This document shows positions 1 through 11,689 of a DNA stretch of 64,000 nt, piece by piece. Where the stretch lies: assembly GCF_011397635.1 (NCBI RefSeq), contig NC_064773.1, positions 1,556,501 to 1,620,500 of the forward strand. Direction: 5' to 3'. Within the stretch, counting starts at the first letter, position 1; every line of letters begins with the position of its first letter. The stretch is from Epinephelus fuscoguttatus (taxonomy: Eukaryota; Chordata; Actinopteri; Perciformes; Serranidae). The notes below the pieces were generated by a model, which saw only the letters and a list, made by a program, of their open reading frames with translations, was not told where the DNA came from and made no database searches. The position numbers and the translations under genes are program-made.

Positions 1-252
1 ATGAGGTATGAATCCCTACTGGTATGAATAGTTTTGATGTGAAATATTCGCAGCTGAGTATTTTCGTGTCGTTTATTCGACACTGTTTAAAGATTTTAAT
101 CAACACTGCAAATAACTTCAGCTGCAGCTGTGGAGGCAGAATGTTCGTAGATTCCTGTTCATAAAAAAATAGTGTCCAGAGACTTGAATGTTATCCGTAC
201 CTGACCAACCTTGTGTCCCTGGTCACGCTGGCTGCACAGTGTGCCAGGCCAG

Positions 253-414
253 GAGGCGGAGTCAGCCGATGGCAACTTCCTGTCCGGAGAGGACAGCGAG
301 GAATGCAGCGCCTTGAGCGACAGCCTGTCGCGGCTGCGCAGCCCGTCGGTGATGGAGGTCCGAGAGAAAGGATACGAGAGGCTGAAGGAGGAGCTGGCCA
401 AGGCTCAGAGGGTA

Positions 415-456
<42 letters not shown>

Positions 457-3038
457 GTTTTTACCTTAATTTGTATTCAGAATTGAATGTAAGTGTGCGT
501 GTAGTTGGACAGAGAGTGTGTGTGTTTGTGAGGCGTCACTTCATCTCATTATTCACGTTAACATCATGTTATATTCTGTTTTATTTTAAATGCATTTATT
601 TTATAGTTTTTTGCGAGGATGTCTCGACCTGATGTTACAGATCAGTATCAGGGCTGGTTGAGACGTTTTCTAACTGATCGGCCTTGTTGAGCTGTAAAGA
701 GTCTGATCTGATCCTTTGTTTTACTTCAGATGTCACACGTGTTTTAACCTGCACAGTGACGCGACAAGTGCAGCCGTCATTTAGTTCTCCACCTCACACT
801 CTGCCTGCTGCCAAACACCACACGCCATAAACGACAGCAAAATGCTGCATGAGATTGTATATTTATTATTTACAGAAGTTATAAGTTACTGGTTTCAGCT
901 CAGTGACACAGTCTCTTGTGTTTTTTTGCCTCCACGCTGCTGAAACTTGATCATGACATCCCTCATTTTTTGTTTTTATTTAAGATGAAGCGAGCCATTC
1001 AACACATCTCACTAATTTTTATTTCTTCATTTCTTTGTATGTTGTCATGCTTTGATTTTATGTTCATGTGTTTTCATTTGGCGGCTTGTTGTTTTTCTGT
1101 TGTGTTGTTTTCTTTGTGTGCATGTGTGTGTGGAAGGAGCTGCTGTTGAAAGATGAGGAGTGTGAGAGGTTGTCTAAAGTCAGAGACCAGCTCGGCCAGG
1201 AGCTGGAGGAGCTCACCGCCAGTCTCTTCCAGGTCGGTCCGCCTCTCCTCCCTCCATCCCTCCGTCTCTCTGTCCGTCCGTTTCTTCCTCTGCTTCCTGT
1301 TTCCCTTCCTCCTGAGGCAGCGGCCAGACAGACACCGGACAGACTGACTGAAACAGATTCAGATGGGATTTGTTGCTCTTTATGTTTTTGGCAGCAGAGA
1401 CGTGAAGCGGAGGCGTCGTGAGGTCATTGGGAAGCGAGTTTTAAATATTTACTGCCTCGATCCTCCGGGTGTCTCTACACACCATGTTCTTCTCTCTGTG
1501 TCTGGAGTTTAGTTTCATCGGCCTTATTTTAATGTTTACTGATCGCTTTATCATATTTATCAGAAATAATAATTTACTTTCTATTATAAATATTTTATTG
1601 AGCCAAAGAAGATTATTACTGCTGTTTAATTTTGTGCTGATGCTCGTCTCAATTCATATGAAAGAATTCACAGATATAAATCAGACGATATAAAAGACAC
1701 AGGATTGTATTTTCAGATTAAAACAGTGTCAGAAATAAGGTGATTTAAAAAAATAAATGAATATTTAAGTCAAATAGTAGTTGACAAATATAAAGTAAAT
1801 GTGTTGATACTGAATAAAATGAGTCATAAAATAAATCTAAACATAACACAAACACACAAACACAAACACAAACATTCTCCTCATCTTCTTCAAATCCTAA
1901 TTTACTTTCAGATATTTATCATTAAATATTAATTATTACATCATTACATTTACTTTATCGTTTTAATTACTGTCTAAGCTGAATACACACAACACAGGTT
2001 GAAGTGTAGAGCTGAGTGTTGTCACTGGATACCTTCAAGGTTTCAACCAAAATAACCCAGTGCCAGGTGAAACATCTCCAGTCAAATGATACCTGCATGC
2101 GATCCTGGTCCTGCTCTGATCCTGGTCCTGCTCTGATCCTGGTCCTGCTCTGATCCTGGTCCTGTTCTGATCCTGGATCGTCTCAACTCTCTCTGGAGCT
2201 GCTCTACCTCTGACGAACAGTCACTTTAACATCTGCCTGGTTAGCACAAGCTAACACAGCAGCTAGCATCTGATACCAAGCCCTTAAACAGTCCCAACAA
2301 ACTGACACTGACACTGAAACAGCCTGACTGTCGTTAAACCTGTAAATAACCTCTGGAAATGTTAGCCGTGTGATGCTAACCGTTAGCCCTGCCAGTCTGC
2401 TGTCCCTGTCACAGAGCTCACACTTCAGCAGCAGCTACGACCCAAACTGTCTGTGCTGCGGTGAAGTCATGTGACAGAGCTGACAGTTCAGTGTGCTGAG
2501 ATGCCACCAGAACACGATGGTGTCAAATAAAAGACTGTTGATACAAGTCTTTTTCTGCTGCTGCAGGACAATGGTTAAAAAAGGGACGACTAAATGTGAT
2601 TTTAAACTTTAAAGGCAGAAGAAGTGTTTATGGAAATAACAAAGTTTGTTGAGTTCGATAGTGTTCAGCTCAGAGCTGCAGATTCGTCCCCGCTGAGGAA
2701 ACGTTTTCTGCTGCTGGACGTTGAGACTGAATCTGTCCGGGTGTTTGTTCCTTTCCTCCTCACACTCCTCCTCCTTTGGCCTTTTCCTCATAGAAGGTGC
2801 TGGGACTCCTCTCTCTCTGTGTAGGTGTGTGTTTCTGTAGTCGACATGTTCGCAGCTCAGAACCAGTGTTCACTATCAGTTCCTTTACTTCCTGTTACTG
2901 TCGTGTTTTTATGCTTATTTTAGAGTGAACTGGTCCTTTAACACACTGAGCTTGTGTAGACGCTGCTTCACCATCAGAATGAATATTGAACCCAAACACA
3001 GATCAATCATGACTGAAGAATGGATCCACAAGTACTGA

Positions 3039-3102
<64 letters not shown>

Positions 3103-3196
3103 TGCAGGAGGCCCATAAGATGGTGAGAGAAGCAAACGTCAAACAGGCAAACGCAGAGAAACAACTGAAGGAAGCTCTGGGAAAGGTGACGACACT

Positions 3197-3234
<38 letters not shown>

Positions 3235-6200
3235 GATTAAATACGCTCAAACTCTCCTCCTCTTCATCTCTCAGTGAAACATGAACACAGACATGAAACA
3301 CACTGATATTGTTCAGTGTAACTTGAACTTCCTGATGATGTCATTGTCTCTGATGTCCACCCAGAATACACGTCCATAATCTCAGAACCATCAGCGATCG
3401 GTCTGAAGATGATTTAACCTCTGTGGTCAATGTTTCGATGGTTCCTGTGGAGACAGCAAATATCTAGATGTTTAAGACGTCTTCTGATCTGCTTCATATC
3501 TGCACATAAATAAATATAAAAAAAAAAATACACAATAGATAATACGATCATCTAGACGATAGCTAATGAGTTCGGCCTCTTTTATTCTCCACAGGAACCG
3601 TTAACCTGCAACCAAAGTCCGCTCAAACTACTCAGACTACAAATGGAAACCAGAACTTCAGATACAAATCTTGTCCGGTCACCCACAGACTTTACATTTA
3701 TGTATAGATATCTGTTCGTAGAGTTTAAATGGTTCATAAATCCATTTTAGACGTCAGAGAAAAAACAGATTTTTCAAAATAAGGCTGCACAATATAATGT
3801 TTTATTATCGTCATCGTGACGTCGACCTGCGTCACAAACATATGGAGATATTGACACTCAGGGATTTTTAGAGCCTGTGAAGAGTGTTAGTAGAAAACTT
3901 ACCTGTAAAGTCAATTTAAAGACATGATTAGACGTGATTTCCCACCAGCTGAGCAATGGGTGCGTCACAAATGATGCAAATACGCAAATGAAGCGAATAG
4001 CGTGGTTTCGTGTCGTACGTTTTTTCCCAAGAAAAATCTGAACTTCAGTGACTGATTTGTGCCACAATAGCCAATCAGCATTGAGATCCTCCAGGGACGT
4101 ATCAGTGGAACTTCACTCATCAATTCAGTGATTTCACAAATGTGTAACGCGATAATTTGCACGTATGAAGTGAGTCAGCACAAAGTATTCTAGCGTTAAA
4201 ACTTGTGCGTTATTTTGGTGTGAACACAACGTTATATTTTCCGGTTGTCCGTCTGTCCGTCCCATGTCAACGCAATATCTCAAGAATGCCTCAAGAGAAT
4301 TTCTTCAAATTTGGCACAAACGTCACTTGGACTGAAAAATAAACTGATCAGAATTTGGTGGTTGAAGGTCAAAGGTCAGTGTGACCTCACAAAACATGTT
4401 TTTGGCCATAACTGAATAATTCATTCACTAATTCTGACCAAACTTGACACAAATGTCTGACAGGATGAAATAATGAAGGTCAAAAGGTCAAAGGTCAGCT
4501 TGACTGTGACATCATCATGTTTTAACGTCATATCTCAGGAACAGAAGGGGAGACATTTGGTCAGATACTGAATTGGTGACTCACTTCCTGTTCAGTCCTG
4601 TATGTTGGGTCAGTTTCCATCGCTCAGATTAGCAACATCATTTTTCCTCCTCGTCAGATTGACGTCCTCCAGGCGGAGGTCCAGGCTCTGAAGACACTCG
4701 TGCTGTCCTCCCCCACCTCCCCTCTGGGTGAGCTCCCATCTACAGGAGTAAAGACTCCCTTCAGGAAGGGCCACAGCAGGAACAAGAGCACGTCCTCCGC
4801 CATCCTGGGGACGCAGCCCGACCCGTCGGCCACGCAGCCAATCGTACGGGAGTGTAGAGAGGTGAGAGAGCTCGCTGTATGATCACAGCTTAATATTCTG
4901 TATGTGTCAGTCTGTCTCTGCTGTATGTGAGGTGTGACCCTGTCCTGTTGGACATGTAGGTGGACAGTCAGCTGTTTAGTGACTTCAAGGCCTGGAAGGA
5001 GGAGCCGACGCTCGACCGCAGCTGCTGCTTCCTGGAGAGAGTTTACCGTGAGGACATCTACCCCTGTCTCACCTTCAGCAAGAGCGAGGTACGTACGTGT
5101 CCTCTCCTGTGACTCTCTGTCCTCTCCTGTGACTCACTGTCCTCTCCTGTGACTCACTGTCCTCTCCTGTGACTCTCTGTCCTCTCCTGTAACTCGCTGT
5201 CCTCTCCTGTGACTCACTGTCCTCTCCTGTGACTCGCTGTCCTCTCCTGTGACTCTCTGTCCTCTCCTGTAACTCGCTGTCCTCTCCTGTGACTCACTGT
5301 CCTCTCCTGTAACTCGCTGTCCTCTCCTGTGACTCACTGTCCTCTCCTGTGACTCTCTGTCCTCTCCTGTGACTCGCTGTCCTCTCCTGTGACTCTCTGT
5401 CCTCTCCTGTGACTCGCTGTCCTCTCCTGTGACTCTCTGTCCTCTCCTGTGACTCTCTGTCCTCTCCTGTGACTCTCTGTCCTCTCCTGTGATTTACTGT
5501 CCTCTCCTGTGACTCTCTGTCCTCTCCTGTGACTCGCTGTCCTCTCCTGTGACTCTCTGTCCTCTCCTGTGACTCTCTGTCCTCTCCTGTGATTTACTGT
5601 CCTCTCCTGTGACTCTCTGTCCTCTCCTGTGATGTCTCGTCCCTCAGCTTGGTTCGGCCATCTTGGAAGCCGTGGAGCAGAACACACTCAGTGTGGAGCC
5701 GGTGGGTTTCCAGCCGCTGCCGGTGGTCAAAGCGTCGGCCGTGGAGTGTGGAGGACCAAAGTGAGACCACACACACACACACACACACACACACATTATC
5801 AACTCTTTCTCCTCTTCATCGAGCTTTCACTCTTTCATCATCATCTCTCCATCTTCCCTCAACTTCCTCCTCCAGCGGGCGAAGGGCGGAGCTCGTCACG
5901 TAAGTCTGACTCTGTCTCATCAGCATCTTGTCTGTCCTCAGTCGTCCCGCCTGGCTCCTCCTCCTCCTCCTCCTCCTCCTCCTCCTCCTCCTCTCACCTT
6001 CAGTCCGTCCTCCTGTCCAGGTTTATCAAAGTGATCCTGACGAGACGAACCTTGATAAATGTCTAACAGTCATCCCTCTCTCCTTACTTCCTCTCCTCGC
6101 TTCCTCCACTCTGAGCTTTAGTCTCCTCTCAGCTGATAGTAAATTCATTCAGTTTCCTTCATGGTGAGACAGAAACACGTGAACAACTTCCTGTCTGTCT

Positions 6201-6320
6201 CTCTGTGTGTCTCATAGAAAATGTGCCCTGAGCGGTCAGACCAAAACCTGTAAGCACAGAATCAAGTTTGGAGATTCGTCCAATTACTACTACGTATCTC
6301 CGTACTGTAGATACAGAGTG

Positions 6321-6355
<35 letters not shown>

Positions 6356-8321
6356 ATTTTGCTGTGATGTCATACACACAGTCTGAAGTTAATACGAACC
6401 TGAAGCTTTATCATGTGACAGTTTACGTCTCTCTGATCACATCTGGACTGAAATGACGTCACATCTGTTTCACTTCAGATTCAAACTGTCTGTGTGTTTC
6501 CTCAGATCACAGCTGTGTGTAATTTCTTCACCTACATTCGCTATATCCACCAAGGGCTGGTCAAACAGCAGGACGGTAAGACTCACACACACACAAACAC
6601 ACACACACAAACCAACAGTGTGTACCTCATTAACATTGAACCAGACGACAGAGAGTTGAGAGAAGTATTGTACCAAACTGTATCACCACGCAGAAGGAAA
6701 TGTGCATCTACTGCTAGCTCACCTAGCATCTCTGAGCTAGCTAATGTTACAGCTCAGCTGAGGAGGACGCCATTAATGTTTACATCTCACACTGTCCTTT
6801 GCGTTTTAGAAAACTTCTGCGTTTATATGACGACGTTGTTGAAATGATCTCCGTTCACACTGAGCCACAAAATCGAGTAAGGTAAAGCTGCAGTGCCGGA
6901 GGCTGCAGTTTGAGGACCGTTTAATTTTCTGAGCCAAGGCTACAACCTGAAGTTTATTTATTTATTTATTTATTTATTTTTGCTATACCCAAAACCTTCT
7001 TATTCAGTAGTTATAATCAGTGTTGGGCAGTAACGCGTAATTTGATTGATGAAGCCCAGGTAACTATACATTACCACTGCCGCTCCTCTCACACACACCT
7101 AAACACCCGTCCTGGGATACACAGTGTCGGCCTGCTTTGCCTGACCTCCGCAGAGCTGAGTGTGTGTGAGAGGAGCGGAGAGGACCGCGACGAGGTGGAG
7201 TTGCCACAGTAGATCTACACTTTGCTGGAGAAGCGTTGATAAAATCAACAGGGTGAGCAGCACAAACAGAGCTCGGCATTGTTGTTGTGATGGTCGACTT
7301 TCTCGCACATGCCTAGTGACTGGAACCGTAATGAGCATGTGCGGAAAGTCTCAGTTTTCAGAGGAACTGCATATTGCAAGTTTCCATGACAACGGAAATG
7401 CTGCCGTTTCCAAAAATTGCACTCTGGAAACCGTTTTCAAAACGTTTTCAGGCGCCCAAAATGCCGCTGTCGTGTAAACGATCGGCCAAAACGCAACTAA
7501 AGTTTACCGTTTTCCGTTGAAATCGTTGTCGTATAAACAGGACCTGATAAACAGCGCCCAGGTGAGAGGAAAAACATGTAGCTTCAACTTCGGGTCGACT
7601 GTTCGCACTGTGATCGACGACTGTTTTACTTGTTCGATACAGTTTTGTTTATCAGCCATGAAAAACAAGTTTAAGGCCACATTTCAGCAACATGATAATG
7701 GCCGCCATCATCACACAGGGTGATATGAAGAAACAGCAGTTTGTGCCTCTGATGTGTTCACAGATATTCAGGACAGGAAGTTTCTCTAAAGATAATTAAG
7801 TGTGGGTGTTTGAAAACCCTGAACGCCATTTATTAAAACTTTATGACCTTCTGTCTGATAAAAAGATTAACATTCTGTCAGCTGCACCGTAAAACATATT
7901 TTACCATGTGACCATCATGTGACTGTCAAAGTTTAAGGCCACATTTCAGCAACATGATAATGGCCGCCATCATCACACAGGGTGATATGAAGAAACAGCA
8001 GTTTGTGCCTCTGATGTGTTCACAGATATTCAGGACAGGAAGTTTCTCTAAAGATAATTAAGTGTGGGTGTTTGAAAACCCTGAACGCCATTTATTAAAA
8101 CTTTATGACCTTCTGTCTGATAAAAAGATTAACATTCTGTCAGCTGCACCGTAAAACATATTTTACCATGTGACCATCATGTGACTGTCATGTGACCATC
8201 ATGTGACCAACATGTGACCTGGTGTTGTGTGTCTGCAGCGGAGCAGATGTTCTGGGAGGTGATGCAGCTGCGCAGAGAAATGTCCTTCGCCAAGCTCGGC
8301 TACTACAAAGACCAGCTGTGA
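253..8321 (+). CDS. rab3ip: Rab3ip/Rabin8, guanine nucleotide exchange factor for Rab8 (3' nine exons; 5' end outside window)
   Basis: Rabin8 activates Rab8 through a Sec2-type coiled coil and works in polarised vesicle traffic and ciliogenesis. Exons read from sequence: 253-411, 1137-1232, 3108-3185, 4658-4861, 4960-5088, 5648-5760, 6218-6317, 6506-6575, 8239-8321 (stop TGA 8319-8321). All have AG/GT borders and compatible phases. The first three encode the Sec2 coiled coil ([38 protein letters not shown]). Exon 4 carries the Ser/Thr-rich linker ([10 protein letters not shown]). The last five encode the conserved C-terminal region ([45 protein letters not shown]), ending [20 protein letters not shown] and LGYYK fit RAB3IP better than the paralogue RAB3IL1. 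The N-terminal exons lie before base 253. Introns are small and rich in tandem repeats. The gene converges on tmem19. Confidence 0.95.
417..454. repeat. (CA)n microsatellite at the rab3ip exon donor
   Basis: An uninterrupted CA run starts only about 5 bases after the exon that ends at 411. It generates the spurious poly-His/Thr and poly-Cys/Val reading frames around it. Confidence 0.95.
2095..2177. repeat. 17-bp tandem repeat (GATCCTGGTCCTGCTCT unit)
   Basis: Four full copies and a partial copy of a 17-bp unit in the rab3ip intron between the exons ending at 1232 and starting at 3108. The rest of that intron (about 1233-3042) holds nothing else I can name. Confidence 0.85.
3043..3099. repeat. 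(TG)n microsatellite next to a splice acceptor
   Basis: A run of more than 25 TG units ends in TTTTTGCAG directly before the rab3ip exon at 3108. It therefore occupies the polypyrimidine/branchpoint neighbourhood. A matching (AC)n run at about 3201-3232 follows the same exon, so the exon is bracketed by complementary repeats that could pair in the pre-mRNA. Confidence 0.9.
4236..4560 (+). repeat. interspersed repeat carrying AGGTCA direct repeats
   Basis: The block begins near the run of GTCCGTCTGTCCGTCCC and contains AATATCTCAAGAATGCC and TTTGGCACAAACGTCACTTGG. The same family recurs, as an inverted pair, at about 41275-41758 and 42614-42900. It includes AGGTCAAAGGTCA at 4366-4378 and AGGTCA-AA-AGGTCA-A-AGGTCA at 4477-4497. 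I could not assign the family to a superfamily. Confidence 0.7.
5093..5634. repeat. 20-bp minisatellite filling a rab3ip intron
   Basis: About 27 head-to-tail copies of a 20-bp unit close to CCTCTCCTGTGACTCNCTGT. Variation is mostly at one position (CTCTCT/CTCACT/CTCGCT), and there are two GATTTA variants. It fills nearly the whole 559-bp intron between exons 4960-5088 and 5648-5760. The long minus-strand reading frames with a 20-residue repeat in this stretch are artefacts of it. Confidence 0.97.
5767..5795. repeat. (AC)n microsatellite
   Basis: The AC run directly follows the donor of the rab3ip exon ending at 5760. Confidence 0.9.
5876..5899 (+). other. rab3ip: candidate 24-nt in-frame microexon in rab3ip
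   Basis: A pyrimidine-rich tract ending CCTCCTCCAG abuts a 24-nt segment followed at once by the consensus donor GTAAGT. It lies between exons 5648-5760 (ends in phase 2) and 6218-6317 (starts with the completing base). Inclusion would keep the frame and change P-K-K-C to [12 protein letters not shown] with no stop. I infer a possible alternative microexon. No transcript evidence is available, and it could be a chance splice-site pair. Confidence 0.35.
5954..5993. repeat. (CTC)n trinucleotide repeat
   Basis: About 13 CTC/TCC units in the rab3ip intron before the exon at 6218. A further (AC)n run lies at about 6323-6353 after that exon. Confidence 0.9.
6815..7545. mobile_element. probable non-autonomous DNA transposon remnant, with a second element nested inside
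   Basis: Similar inverted ends are visible: GTTTATATGACGACGTTGTT near 6822, and the complement of a motif close to ACGATTTCAACGG near 7515-7540. A hAT-like end (CAGTGTTGGGCAGTAACGCG) starts near 7018. A perfect 19-bp inverted repeat, CCGCTCCTCTCACACACAC, lies at about 7079-7097 with its partner near 7158-7176. No transposase was seen. Confidence 0.4.
7667..8190. repeat. perfect 262-bp tandem duplication before the last rab3ip exon
   Basis: 7667-7928 and 7929-8190 read base for base the same. The junction motif is ATGTGACTGTCA, and short TGTGACCATCA units continue to about 8220. The duplicate ends about 50 bases before the acceptor of the terminal exon at 8239. It is a very recent duplication or an assembly artefact. 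Confidence 0.97.
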
Positions 8322-10726
8322 CTGACGGACAGCCCCGCCCTCCAATCACAGCAGACTCCGCCCTGAAGCCCCGCCCCACCCTGCTCCCCCCTCCCCCTCC
8401 TCCTCCTGTGTGAGTGTGTTTCTGTGTGTGACAGAGTACCTGTGGTTGTTTTCAGCTGAGCGACTGACGTCAGTGATCTGTTGTTGGTTTCTGTTGAGTT
8501 TGAATCTGAAATATGAATTTTACTTTATTAAAACATGAAACACTCCGACATGTGACGACAAGTGACAACATGTGACGACAAGTGACGACATGTGACGACG
8601 TGTGACGACGTGTGAAGACAGCTAACATGAAGGATTTAAATGTGGTGGCGTTTGAACCCGTCTGAGGAGTTTGGATTTATTTTTCCTCTCCCTTCAATCA
8701 TGAAATCAGAGTTTAACAGGGCTGAAAAAAATTCATTCTGATTTTTCAGTTCCAAATAAAAACACTTTTCTGGACCAACGACAGAGCATCAGAGCCGCTC
8801 CTCTGAGATTTAGAGATTAGAGTTGAAATATTTAGAAAGAAGTCGTATCATGAGAACAAAGTCATGAAACGAGGAAAAAAAATACCAAAAAATTTACAAA
8901 AATTAGTCAAAATTTTATGAGGAAAAAAAACAGAAATTGACGTTAAAGTTGGAACTTTAAAAGAAAATTTATTTCAAGAGTCAAGTTGAATATTTTTGAG
9001 ATTAAAGTCATGGAGAGAGATTAAATTTTGGGGTTAAAAATCTAATTCTGAATAAGAAAATAAATCTGTAAATATGACTTGATTCTTAAAATATTTCTGT
9101 CCTAAAACTACACATTTTCGTGACTCGTCCATTATTATTGCAAAATATTTTTTCTCAAAATTGCAACTTTATTCTCGCAAATTTCAGACTCTCAAAATAT
9201 TTAATTTTTCCTTAAATTTTGACTTTTTCAACATGAAACTTTTTTCTTGTTAAATATTGACTTCACCTGAAAATTCTGCACCCTCTGCCGCCAAAACTCA
9301 TGACCATTTTCAAAATACTTTTTGTCTCAGAATTTTTTAAATTTTATTTTCATAACATTCCAAATTTTTCCACTTTTATGACTTTCTTTTTTTATAATCA
9401 CACACCCTCATAACTCCTTTGTCATTACAATAATTTGAAAAATAAGACTTCATCTCCAAATATTTAAGTTTTCTTCAGATTGATTTTTTCAGCATTTAAC
9501 TTTGTTCTTCTTAAATATTGACATCACCTGAAATTTTTTTAGTGTTTCTTCCCCTCCCCAAAATTATAACCACATTTCTTTTTTTCTAATTAAAATATTA
9601 CAACTATTCTCTAAGTCTCAGATTCTGTTGCTCCGTCGTTGTGGCTCCAGAAACTAAAAGCTGTTCCAGTGCTGCTAAAAGTTTCTGTTTTTCTCTGGAG
9701 TCAAGTTTGAAAACTAAAGATAAGCTGCGCTGAATCTGAAATACAGTGAAGGACGTTCACCAAATTAAACTGACGACCAAACAACGAATATTTGTTTACA
9801 AAATGAAACAGTGTGTAAGCTTTTGTTTAACTTATGTTGTAAGAGAAGATGAAGGAGGCACAGTCGGATGCAAAGATAATCACAATATTATTCTTCTTCT
9901 TATAATTATTCTTATTATTATTGTTATTACAATCAGAAGGAGTACAAGCAGGACTCTACAGCGAAGCTGCGATTCGCAATTTATTTCTTTGTTGATTAAT
10001 CTGTTGTTGTTTAGTTCATTAAGTATCAGAAAACAAAGAAAAGGTCCGTCAGTGTTTCCTGAAGTCCAACACGACGTCCTCAAACATCTCATTTTGTCTA
10101 CAGCTGGGAGACGTTCAGTTTACTGTCACAGCAAAGAGACAATATTCACCCACCCGGACTCAGAAAATATTTTGACTGTTTCTTTCTTTAAACATTACTC
10201 AAACTGATGAAGAGATTATCAAATTAGTTGGTGACTGATTTAATAGTTGACGACTGATTGATTATTCGGTTAGTTGTTGCAGCTCTCAAGCCCCCTTTGA
10301 TTTAATTGTAATTTATTTGCCTTCACTTCAAATCTGTGGCGCCCCCCAGTGGAGACTTGTCTCTTGCAGACCACATCCTGATATTAAATGACACAGGAGC
10401 ACAGTGAATATTTGTAGTCTTGATCCTGTCTGAATGAGGTTTATACATTTATTCTCTGTATAATGTTATTTATGATTTCTTTATTTTGTTGTTGGGTTCT
10501 TTGAGACGTTGGTGAAGCTTTCAGAGGGTTTAAAGGAACAATGAAACACTACATGTACATTTATTTCTGCTGTTAAACACTCCGTGATGTCAGAACTCGC
10601 GTGGACGTGACGTTCTGTTCAGATAATCTGATAAAACATGTTTGTTTGGGGGAATTTTCCTTTAACAGCTCCGGCTGTCTCCACTCTGCTGTATTTTGTT
10701 AGTGAGGAGACGTGTAGATAGGAGGC

Positions 10727-10757
<31 letters not shown>

Positions 10758-10930
10758 GTGAGAGAGAGTGTTGAGTGTGTTTGTATGCTGTAAACTTTAT
10801 ATCTGTTAATTTAAACCTGACTCCTTTGCATCTTTCTCTCATTCGACGTCAGTGTCACTCTCCCGGTTTGGTTTAGTGCCTTTTCTCTCAGACACTCTGA
10901 AATAAAAACAGTAATACCTCTGGAAACCTG
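8322..10930 (+). other. rab3ip 3' UTR and downstream AT-rich sequence with candidate poly(A) signals
   Basis: Non-coding sequence after the rab3ip stop. Candidate poly(A) signals are ATTAAA near 8527, AATAAA at 8755-8760 and AATAAA near 10901; which is used cannot be told. From about 8870 to 9620 the sequence is very AT-rich. It holds two diverged copies of a block containing TTAAATATTGAC and TCACCTGAAA (about 9230-9330 and 9485-9570). No credible ORF was found. Confidence 0.5.
8547..8622. repeat. short tandem repeat of ACATGTGACGACA-type units
   Basis: About seven imperfect 10-bp units (GTGACGACAA/GTGACGACAT) just after the first rab3ip poly(A) candidate. Confidence 0.8.
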
Positions 10931-10978
10931 CCGCTGTCTGTCCACTCTGTTCTCCACCTCACACACTGTAACCACACC

Positions 10979-11015
10979 AGGTCACTACAGGTCACTACAG
11001 GTCACTACAGGTCAC
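10979..11015. repeat. 11-bp tandem repeat (GTCACTACAG)
   Basis: Three to four copies of GGTCACTACA, marking the end of the rab3ip side before the duplicated tmem19 segment. Confidence 0.8.
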
Positions 11016-11330
11016 AGGCCTTTGTTTTAGATGTTTGTCTCTTAAGTAGACGATTTAACTGACTTCATATTGTGGGTAAATCACAAATACAAATTATTAT
11101 ATTCATTATACTTTTTAATATCAGAATTACAGTTAAATTCTAGTGCTCAAAATCAGCTGCTTATTAATATTTCCTATGTACCTCTACACTGTATGAACAG
11201 GTTTATGCTTGAATGCCACTGTCAGCATGTGGCTGTTACACAGTCTGTCCACCAGAGGGCGTTCCAACATTACCAATGAACACTTGCAGTGACCAATAAG
11301 AGGAAGCTTTCTTGCTAAGTAATACTCTCA

Positions 11331-11575
<245 letters not shown>

Positions 11576-11689
11576 CTGGAGACGGACAGAGCGAGAGAAG
11601 ACATTAAAGCTTCATTTGAAAGCAAATAATCTCTGTTGTTCTTCTCTTCAAACTGCCCACTGTGCTTTAAACCATGCTGGACTGACTTT

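Noticed and set aside
191-632. Several overlapping frames with poly-His/Thr or poly-Cys/Val
   Set aside because: They are translations of the CA microsatellite and of intron read-through around the true rab3ip exon 253-411.
5134-5794. Minus-strand frames of repeated [14 protein letters not shown] peptides
   Set aside because: Pure by-product of the 20-bp minisatellite in a rab3ip intron; no splice or start context.
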